This document shows positions 1 to 5,147 of a stretch of DNA of 5,388 bases, in pieces. Location: positions 1 to 5,388 of the forward strand of contig JAQSXQ010000181.1 in the NCBI GenBank assembly GCA_029256565.1, written 5' to 3'. Made by a program: the position numbers and the translations under genes. The notes under the pieces were generated by a model. The model made no database searches, was not told where the DNA came from, and worked only from the letters and a program-made list of their open reading frames with translations. Position 1 is the stretch's first letter. Every line of letters begins with the position of its first letter. This DNA is from Mycobacterium sp. GTDB taxonomy: Bacteria > Actinomycetota > Actinomycetes > Mycobacteriales > Mycobacteriaceae.

Positions 1-1667
1 TCGGGGGTGCGCTCCTCGGTGCCGTCGCCTGCGAACCTCAGCAGCGTGCGCTCGAGGTCGTCGGCGATCTCCACCGTCGCGGCGGCGGCTTCGTCGCGGA
101 CCTGCTGCGGTCCGCGCGGAGGCACCTCCGACTCGATCGCGCGGGCCATCAGCCAGTCGCGCAGCCTGCGCGTCGACCGGCAGTCGTAGCGGTTGTAGTC
201 CTCGATCTGCTTGAGCACGACGGCCGCGTCGTCGGCGCGACCGGCGTCGCGCAGCGCCGTGAACTCGGCGTACTGCGTGATCGAGTCGGTGGCCGTGGTG
301 ACTTCGCCGTCGCGCAGCTCGTTGCCCATGTACAGCGGCTCGAGGTACTTGATGCTGTAGCTCTCGGTGCCGACCCGAATGGTCTTGCGCACCAGCGGGT
401 AGAGGTCGACGAGCGTGCCGCTGCGGAGCAGGTCGTCGACCTCGTTCTCGCCGACGCCGTAGCGGCCTGCCAGCCGCAGCAGCGTGCTCTTCTCGTAGGC
501 CGCGTAGTGGTAGACGTGCATGCCGGGGTAGCGCTTGCGCCGCTTGCGCACGAACGCGAGGAAGTCGACGAGCGCCTGACGTTCACTGGCCCGGTCGTGC
601 GCCCAGAACGGGGTGAACTCGTCGGTGACGCTCAAGACGCCCCACAGGTACTCCAGGCCCCACTCGCTGCCGTCGACGGTCCACAGCGGGTCGCCCTCGA
701 AGTCGAAGAACAGGTCGCCCTTGTTCGCGTCCGGTAGCGCCATAAGGGGTTGGGCGTCGATGACCTCGTACGGCGGCTTGCCGTCCACCCGGTCGGCCAC
801 CTGCAGCCGGGCCTGGGCGGTGAGCGCCGTGACCGTGCGGGCGGCGAGTTCGTCGACGGCGCCGTGGTGGTCGGCCAGCTCGTGCACGGTCGTGATGCCC
901 GCATCCAGCAGACGCGCGCGCTGGCTCACCCGCATGCCCGCGACGAGCACGAGGTCGTCGTGGGCGCGCACCTGGACCTCGCACTCCGGGCAGCGGAAGC
1001 ACGCCCGGATCGACTCGTCCTCCCAAGTGACCGGAGCGTCGCCGGCCAGGTGGTCGTCGAGCAGGCGCTGCAGTGCGGCCCGCCGCGGCAGGTACACGGG
1101 AAGCAGTTCGTCGATCCGGTAGCGGGCGATCGCGCCGTCGCCGAGCACCAGTTCGACCTCGGGCGCCACGGGCACGCCGCTGCGCTGCAACGTGTCGGCG
1201 TAGGCGGCCAGCTGCAGCAGCGCCTCCACCTTCACCGAGCGGGCCAGCTTGGTGTCGCGCAGCCGGTACTGGCCGCCGTCTTCGGTCTGTTCGAGGATCA
1301 GGAAGTCGGCGAATCCGACGAAGCGACCGTCGAACATGGCGGCCTGGTAGATGGCGGGAGCGCGGCGTTCGACGGCGGCGCGGGTGGCCTCGGCGGCCGC
1401 GGTCAGCCCGGCGACGGTGTAGGTCGGCTTGCCGATGACCACCGCGTTGCCGTCGAGTTCGTCGCGCAGTCCGTCGAGGTGACGCTGCTCGTGCTCGTCG
1501 CCGAGCTGCGCGGTGCGGGCGAGCAGCGCATCGTCGGTCGTGATCCGCGGGCCCCGGCCGAGCTGTCCGTCGAACGACCGCAGCAGGGCGTACTCGCAGC
1601 GCGCGGCCGCAGCGAGATCCGAAGCGCTGTAGACGACTTGGCGGTCGGCGCCTCCGGTCAGGAACAT
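1..1667 (-). CDS. TM0106-family RecB-like nuclease (C-terminus cut off by window edge)
   Basis: I translated the minus strand from the ATG at 1667 and found 555 codons with no stop, running off the left edge. Residues 1-236 form a RecB/Cas4-type PD-(D/E)XK module: H59 in LGDEHEQRHLD, D121 in VGFADFLIL, D138-T-K140, and Q152LAAY156. C24 plus C223, C226 and C229 (CFRCPEC) give the one-plus-three cysteine layout of Fe-S nucleases such as Cas4 and AddB. Residues 248-275 look like a helix-hairpin-helix (GITTVHELADH). Residues 317-500 resemble an RNase H-like DEDDy exonuclease, with D322/E324 in FFDFEGDP, VYHYAAYEKSTL (385-396) and Y491NRYD495. Family members usually continue into an SF1 helicase, which would lie outside the window; the M. 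tuberculosis counterpart is, from memory, Rv1251c, about 1,140 residues. The likely role is DNA or RNA processing in the cytoplasm, but substrate and pathway are unknown to me. The start fits a leaderless transcript from the -10 box at 1675-1680. The family call is firm, the function open. Confidence 0.9.
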   Translation of the reverse strand, partial: MFLTGGADRQVVYSASDLAAAARCEYALLRSFDGQLGRGPRITTDDALLARTAQLGDEHEQRHLDGLRDELDGNAVVIGKPTYTVAGLTAAAEATRAAVERRAPAIYQAAMFDGRFVGFADFLILEQTEDGGQYRLRDTKLARSVKVEALLQLAAYADTLQRSGVPVAPEVELVLGDGAIARYRIDELLPVYLPRRAALQRLLDDHLAGDAPVTWEDESIRACFRCPECEVQVRAHDDLVLVAGMRVSQRARLLDAGITTVHELADHHGAVDELAARTVTALTAQARLQVADRVDGKPPYEVIDAQPLMALPDANKGDLFFDFEGDPLWTVDGSEWGLEYLWGVLSVTDEFTPFWAHDRASERQALVDFLAFVRKRRKRYPGMHVYHYAAYEKSTLLRLAGRYGVGENEVDDLLRSGTLVDLYPLVRKTIRVGTESYSIKYLEPLYMGNELRDGEVTTATDSITQYAEFTALRDAGRADDAAVVLKQIEDYNRYDCRSTRRLRDWLMARAIESEVPPRGPQQVRDEAAAATVEIADDLERTLLRFAGDGTEERTP

Positions 1668-1668
1668 C

Positions 1669-1686
1669 CTGGCCACTCTAGGCCAG
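1669..1686. promoter_or_regulatory. Inverted repeat enclosing the -10 box, candidate operator
   Basis: CTGGCC at 1669-1674 and GGCCAG at 1681-1686 are perfect 6-bp inverted arms. The 6-bp spacer is exactly the proposed -10 hexamer of the nuclease gene. A dimeric repressor bound here would block the promoter. GGCC-rich arms arise easily by chance in DNA this rich in G+C, so this is a candidate only. Confidence 0.3.
1675..1680 (-). promoter_or_regulatory. Probable -10 box of the nuclease gene, leaderless start
   Basis: Read on the minus strand this is TAGAGT, matching the mycobacterial TANNNT -10 consensus. Only 7 nt separate it from the ATG at 1667, so transcription should begin at or within a base of the start codon, leaving no room for a Shine-Dalgarno site. 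I see no convincing -35 box, which is common in mycobacterial promoters. Confidence 0.55.
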
Positions 1687-1819
1687 TGGTCCGACACCTC
1701 GGCGAGACAACGCTGCCGCTAGGTCTCGACGAGATAGTGCTCGTGGTCGTAGACAGGCCCTGTGGACAACCGCCACCGCTATGTCGCGAATCGTCGGACC
1801 GGCAACACACGCTCACGCC

Positions 1820-2695
1820 ATGGGAACCGTCATCCTCGGCAGCGAGGCCGTCGAACGCAACGACGTCACCAGGGGTGAGCTGAGGTGGAGGTACCGCGCG
1901 ATCTTTCCGGACGTCTACGTCCCGGTGAGCGCCACTCCGTCGCTGTACGCGAACACCGTGGGCGCCTGGCTGTGGTCGGGACGGCGTGGGTTGATTACGG
2001 GGCGGGCGGCGTCGGCCCTACATGGGTCGAAGTGGGTGTCCGAGGACGCGCCGATCGAACTGCTGTGGGGAAACAACCGACCTCCGAAGGGGATCGTCAC
2101 GCGTAGGGACCAGTTCGCCGACGACGAGGTCGTGCTGATCAATGGCATGTCGGTGGCGTCTCCACCCCGTACGGCATACGACCTGGGCAGACATCTACCG
2201 CGCGACGTCGCAGTCATGCACCTCGATGCCCTGGCCCGGGCGACTGGTGTGAACGCTGAACACGTCACACCGCTGATCGACGGTTACGCCGGCGCCCGCG
2301 GACTTCGAGCGTTGCGCACCGCGATGGACTTGATGGACGGCGGGGCGCAATCGCCGAAGGAAACCTGGCTGCGGCTGTTGGTGGTCGACGCCGGTTACCC
2401 GCGACCCCGCACGCAAATCCCACTCTTCGACGAGTACGGCAGAGCGTTCGCGTTCCTTGACATGGGGTGGGAGGACCTGCGGATCGCGCTGGAGTACGAC
2501 GGGGATCACCATCGCACCGACCGTCGGCAGTACGCCTGGGACGTGCAGCGCCTCAGGCTCGTCGAGCAGCGTGACTGGCTGCACGTGAAGGTAATCGCGG
2601 AGGACCGTCCGCGCGACGTTCTACGGCGAGTCGCGAAGGCCTGGGCAGCGCGCGGACAGCCGGCGGTTCGCCCAGATAGCAGCGATGGTCGCTGA
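1820..2695 (+). CDS. DUF559 / AbiEi-like endonuclease-fold protein
   Basis: This encodes 291 residues from the ATG at 1820. Mycobacteria carry several paralogues of this type, usually beginning M-G-x-V-x-x-G-S-E-A; here the protein begins MGTVILGSEAV. An in-frame ATG at 1781 would add 13 residues that do not look like the family, and neither start has a Shine-Dalgarno site. Residues 8-37 resemble the winged-helix 'transcriptional regulator of AbiEi type' segment (EAVERNDVTRGELRWRYRAI). The middle contains GRAASALHG and PPRTAYDLGR. The C-terminal third has the Vsr-like nuclease pattern: SPKETWLRLL with E181, LDMGWEDL with D214, then ALEYDGDHH with E225, D227 and D229, then RTDRRQY. The product is probably a DNA-binding protein with an endonuclease fold; target and cellular role are unknown, and no antitoxin-like or toxin-like partner is adjacent. 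It is divergent from the nuclease and convergent with lprE, so it stands alone. Some A/T-ending codons and its absence from the remembered M. tuberculosis gene order suggest an accessory gene. The family is well supported; activity is inference. Confidence 0.85.
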   Translation: MGTVILGSEAVERNDVTRGELRWRYRAIFPDVYVPVSATPSLYANTVGAWLWSGRRGLITGRAASALHGSKWVSEDAPIELLWGNNRPPKGIVTRRDQFADDEVVLINGMSVASPPRTAYDLGRHLPRDVAVMHLDALARATGVNAEHVTPLIDGYAGARGLRALRTAMDLMDGGAQSPKETWLRLLVVDAGYPRPRTQIPLFDEYGRAFAFLDMGWEDLRIALEYDGDHHRTDRRQYAWDVQRLRLVEQRDWLHVKVIAEDRPRDVLRRVAKAWAARGQPAVRPDSSDGR

Positions 2696-2700
2696 GCAGG

Positions 2701-2721
2701 GCGCTCAACGACCACGAGCGC
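2701..2721. terminator. Small hairpin between convergent genes, possible bidirectional terminator
   Basis: GCGCTC at 2701-2706 pairs perfectly with GAGCGC at 2716-2721 around a 9-nt loop. It lies in the 61-bp gap between the stop of the DUF559 gene (2695) and the stop of lprE (2757). Neither side has a T-run, so it is not a classical intrinsic terminator. Hairpins without U-tracts have been proposed as terminators in mycobacteria. Position supports the call more than sequence does. Confidence 0.35.
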
Positions 2722-2756
2722 TATCTCGCGGGATCGGCCGCGCCGCGCCGAGACTC

Positions 2757-3338
2757 CTAGCCCGTGTTGCCGATCAGCTCGACGCCATTGCCGTTCCAGC
2801 GGAACCGCACCACGCTCTTGAGCCCCGTCGAACCGCTCGAGTACATCAGCGCCACCGTGTCGCCGGTGGTCGCGGTGTCGTCGATGCCGTTGAAACCGTA
2901 GGTGTCGGGCACGCCGGTCGGGATGAACTTGCCGAGGTGGAAGAGCACCGCGCGGGTGTTCGGATTGTCGGCGTTGGTGTTGGCCTTGATCACCACCGCC
3001 GAGAGCGGCGCGCACTCGTTGTAGTTGCCCGCGAGTGGCTCGGGGCTCCATGGCTGATTGCTCCGCGGATCGCGGGGCAGCTCGGAGACCGCCTTCGCGA
3101 TCTCGGGCGCCGCGAGGTTCACCGCGCACGGATCTGCGGGTGGAGGCGTCGCGGTCGGTCCCGCGGCGATCGTCGGCTCGACGGGCGGTGGTGCACTCGT
3201 CGCGGTCGGGGCGGCGGACGCGCTGCCCTCCGGGGTCTTGGAGACGGTCGAGTCGCTGGAACCGCAGCCGGCGAGCAGGACGGCCACCAGCACTGCGGGG
3301 CCCAGAATCCGTCGCTTCGCCCGCCCCACGCGTCTCAC
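2757..3338 (-). CDS. lprE: LprE, LppP/LprE-family lipoprotein
   Basis: This encodes 193 residues from a GTG at 3338 to a TAG at 2757-2759. Basic residues 2-10 (RRVGRAKRR) are followed by a hydrophobic stretch and the lipobox LAGC. C25 should therefore be lipidated after signal peptidase II cleavage, anchoring the protein outside the cytoplasmic membrane. Residues 30-69 form a Ser/Thr/Ala/Pro-rich flexible linker. Residues 70-190 form the globular LppP/LprE domain, with C71 and C109 as a possible disulfide and the motifs NPNTRAVLFHLGKFIPTG and TVALMYSSGSTG. Length and lipobox fit M. tuberculosis LprE (Rv1252c, from memory about 200 residues), and the position divergent from deaD matches that order. 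The molecular function of the domain is not known; the M. tuberculosis protein has been reported to affect macrophage responses. The GTG at 3338 is preferred because a TGA lies upstream in frame at 3360-3362 with no ATG between. A GTG at 3329 is the only close alternative and would shorten the basic N-terminus. Confidence 0.92.
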   Translation of the reverse strand: MRRVGRAKRRILGPAVLVAVLLAGCGSSDSTVSKTPEGSASAAPTATSAPPPVEPTIAAGPTATPPPADPCAVNLAAPEIAKAVSELPRDPRSNQPWSPEPLAGNYNECAPLSAVVIKANTNADNPNTRAVLFHLGKFIPTGVPDTYGFNGIDDTATTGDTVALMYSSGSTGLKSVVRFRWNGNGVELIGNTG

Positions 3339-3346
3339 ATCACCGC

Positions 3347-3352
3347 ACGGTA
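3347..3352 (-). promoter_or_regulatory. Candidate -10 box of lprE
   Basis: On the minus strand this reads TACCGT, which fits TANNNT, and it ends 8 nt before the GTG start at 3338. Transcription would begin at about 3338-3340, giving no leader or a 1-2 nt leader. The match is weaker than the deaD box and no -35 box is evident. Confidence 0.4.
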
Positions 3353-3396
3353 CCCGTCGTCACACGTGCGGGGCGGTTGGCGGTCGCGAGAACCCG

Positions 3397-3402
3397 TAGA
3401 CT
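3397..3402 (+). promoter_or_regulatory. Probable -10 box of deaD, near-leaderless start
   Basis: TAGACT fits the mycobacterial SigA-type TANNNT -10 box and lies 9 nt upstream of the deaD ATG at 3412. The intervening bases (TCTTCACTCG region, 3403-3411) contain no purine-rich Shine-Dalgarno site. The expected transcript start at about 3409-3412 gives a leader of 0-3 nt. A weak TTGGCG at 3377-3382 is too close to be a standard -35 box. Confidence 0.6.
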
Positions 3403-3411
3403 CTTCACTCG

Positions 3412-5088
3412 ATGACGTCGCCTGATTCGGATGCCCCGAGCACCGAGACCACCTTTGCCGACCTGCAGATACACCCCGAGGTGCTGCGGGCCGTAGCCGA
3501 CGTCGGCTATGAAACGCCGTCGCCGATCCAAGCCGCAACCATTCCCGCGATGCTGGCGGGCTCCGACGTGGTCGGCCTCGCCCAGACCGGAACGGGCAAG
3601 ACCGCAGCGTTCGCGATCCCGATCCTGTCGAAGATCGACACCAACAGCCGCATCACGCAGGCGCTGGTGCTGGCCCCGACCCGCGAACTCGCGCTGCAGG
3701 TCGCAGAGGCATTCAGCCGCTACGGCGCCCACCTGCGCGTCAACGTCCTGCCGGTGTACGGCGGCTCGTCGTACGGTCCGCAGCTGGCAGGTCTCAAGCG
3801 CGGCGCGCAGATCGTGGTGGGAACGCCCGGCCGCGTGATCGACCACCTGGACAAGGGCAGCCTGGACCTCTCGCACCTGGACTACCTGGTGCTCGACGAG
3901 GCCGACGAGATGCTGCAGATGGGCTTCGCCGAGGACGTCGAACGCATCCTCGAGGGCACCCCGGAGTACAAGCAGGTGGCGCTGTTCTCGGCCACCATGC
4001 CCCCGGGCATCCGCAAGATCACCAGCAAGTACCTGCACGATCCGGTGCAGGTGAAGGTCGAGTCGAAGACCGCGACCGCCGACAACATCACCCAGCGCTA
4101 CATCCAGGTCTCTGGACATCGGAAGATGGACGCCCTGACCCGCCTTCTCGAGGTCGAGCCGTTCGAGGCGATGATCGTCTTCGTCCGCACCAAGCAGGCC
4201 ACCGAAGAGGTCGCCGAGAAGCTGCGCGCACGCGGGTTCTCCGCCGCAGCCATCAACGGCGACATCGCCCAGGCCGTGCGCGAGCGCACCATCTCGCAGC
4301 TCAAGGACGGGTCGATCGACATCCTCGTCGCGACCGACGTCGCCGCCCGTGGCCTCGACGTCGAGCGCATCTCGCACGTGCTGAACTACGACATCCCGCA
4401 CGACCCCGAGTCCTACGTGCACCGGATCGGCCGCACCGGTCGTGCCGGACGATCGGGCACCGCGCTGCTCTTCGTGTCGCCACGGGAGCGGCACCTGCTC
4501 AACTCCATCGAGCGGGTCACGCGGCAGAAGCTCGTCGAGTCGCAGCTGCCGTCGGTCGACGACGTCAACGCCCAACGCGTGGAGAAGTTCCGCGACTCGA
4601 TCACCAACGGCCTCAGCAACCCGGGCATCGACCTGTTCCGCAAGCTGATCGAGGCCTACGAGCGCGACCACGACGTGCCGATGGCCGACATCGCCGCGGC
4701 CCTGGCGCTGCAGAGCCACGACGGTGGCGAGTTCCTGATGACCGAACCGCCGCCGGAGAAGCGTCGCGAGCGCCCCGATCGCGACGACGGCCCCCCGCGC
4801 AAGCGGCGCGACACTCGCGACGACCTCGCCACCTACCGCATCGCGGTCGGCAAGCGGCACAAGGTGATGCCTGGCGCGATCGTCGGCGCGATCGCGAACG
4901 AGGGCGGCCTGCACCGCAGCGACTTCGGACACATCGCGATCCGGCCGGACTACTCGCTGGTCGAGCTGCCCAAGAAGCTGTCGCACGAGACGCTGAAGAA
5001 GCTCGAGCACACCAAGATCCAGGGTGTGCCGATCAACCTGACGCTCGATCGCGGCCCCAAGCCTTATCGAGGCAACAAGCCGAAGTGA
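3412..5088 (+). CDS. deaD: DEAD-box ATP-dependent RNA helicase DeaD (CsdA-like)
   Basis: This is a complete protein of 558 residues. All helicase signatures are present in order: Q motif with F15 and Q40 (TPSPIQ), motif I AQTGTGKT (57-64), Ia PTREL (89-93), GG (117-118), Ib TPGR (138-141), II DEAD (162-165), III SAT (193-195), IV IVFVRT (255-260), V ATDVAARGLDV (307-317) and VI HRIGRTGRAG (337-346). A basic, acidic-mixed linker (449-470) leads to a DbpA/DeaD-type RNA-binding domain (471-548), including VGAIANEGGLHRSDFGHIAI. The protein ends soon after, so it lacks the long Arg/Gly-rich tail of E. coli DeaD; this matches mycobacterial DeaD (Rv1253, 563 residues from memory). In bacteria DeaD unwinds structured RNA in the cytoplasm, helping ribosome assembly and mRNA handling, especially in the cold. 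The ATG at 3412 lies just downstream of a good -10 box. The stop overlaps a GTG by 4 nt, and the acyltransferase gene follows closely on the same strand, suggesting one operon. Confidence 0.97.
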   Translation: MTSPDSDAPSTETTFADLQIHPEVLRAVADVGYETPSPIQAATIPAMLAGSDVVGLAQTGTGKTAAFAIPILSKIDTNSRITQALVLAPTRELALQVAEAFSRYGAHLRVNVLPVYGGSSYGPQLAGLKRGAQIVVGTPGRVIDHLDKGSLDLSHLDYLVLDEADEMLQMGFAEDVERILEGTPEYKQVALFSATMPPGIRKITSKYLHDPVQVKVESKTATADNITQRYIQVSGHRKMDALTRLLEVEPFEAMIVFVRTKQATEEVAEKLRARGFSAAAINGDIAQAVRERTISQLKDGSIDILVATDVAARGLDVERISHVLNYDIPHDPESYVHRIGRTGRAGRSGTALLFVSPRERHLLNSIERVTRQKLVESQLPSVDDVNAQRVEKFRDSITNGLSNPGIDLFRKLIEAYERDHDVPMADIAAALALQSHDGGEFLMTEPPPEKRRERPDRDDGPPRKRRDTRDDLATYRIAVGKRHKVMPGAIVGAIANEGGLHRSDFGHIAIRPDYSLVELPKKLSHETLKKLEHTKIQGVPINLTLDRGPKPYRGNKPK

Positions 5089-5147
5089 CCCGGGGCGAGC
5101 GGAGCGACGGGAGAATGGCCCGGGGCGAGCGGAGCGACGGGGGATGA
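5085..5147 (+). CDS. Possible 20-residue mini-ORF made by the repeat, coupled to both neighbours
   Basis: From the GTG at 5085 the frame reads MTRGERSDGR then MARGERSDGG and stops at the TGA at 5145-5147, so two repeat units give two nearly identical decapeptides. Its GTG shares GTGA (5085-5088) with the deaD stop, and its stop shares ATGA (5144-5147) with the acyltransferase start. A GAGG at 5069-5072 lies 12 nt before the GTG, slightly far for a ribosome site. A second entry point is the ATG at 5115, with GGAG 10 nt upstream. If translated, it would more likely pass ribosomes from deaD to the acyltransferase gene than make a functional peptide. It may equally be an untranslated by-product of duplication. 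Confidence 0.3.
   Translation: MTRGERSDGRMARGERSDGG
5131..5134 (+). promoter_or_regulatory. Shine-Dalgarno-like GGAG for the acyltransferase start
   Basis: GGAG lies 9 nt before the ATG at 5144, followed by a run of five G (5139-5143). This is the best-placed ribosome site for the acyltransferase ORF and supports the start at 5144. It is part of the second repeat unit. Confidence 0.5.

Noticed and set aside
1720..1780. Possible promoter for the DUF559 gene among TAGGTC, TAGTGC, TAGACA and TATGTC
   Set aside because: None ends in T as the TANNNT box requires, and none has a matching -35 box at proper spacing.
1781..1819. An upstream in-frame ATG for the DUF559 gene
   Set aside because: The 13 added residues (MSRIVGPATHAHA) do not resemble the usual family start, while the ATG at 1820 gives the typical MGTVILGSEA beginning. 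Neither has a ribosome site, so it cannot be fully excluded.
750..1883. A 377-codon plus-strand open frame opposite the large nuclease
   Set aside because: The minus strand carries clear nuclease motifs throughout. This frame has biased Ala/Gly/Arg/Val composition and also runs into the DUF559 gene in another frame.
2735..2745. A 4-bp stem, CGGC with GCCG, in the convergent gap
   Set aside because: It is too short and expected by chance in this G+C-rich stretch.
2685..3425. A 246-codon plus-strand open frame opposite lprE
   Set aside because: The minus strand encodes a convincing lipoprotein with signal sequence, lipobox and folded domain. This frame is low-complexity and overlaps the start of deaD.
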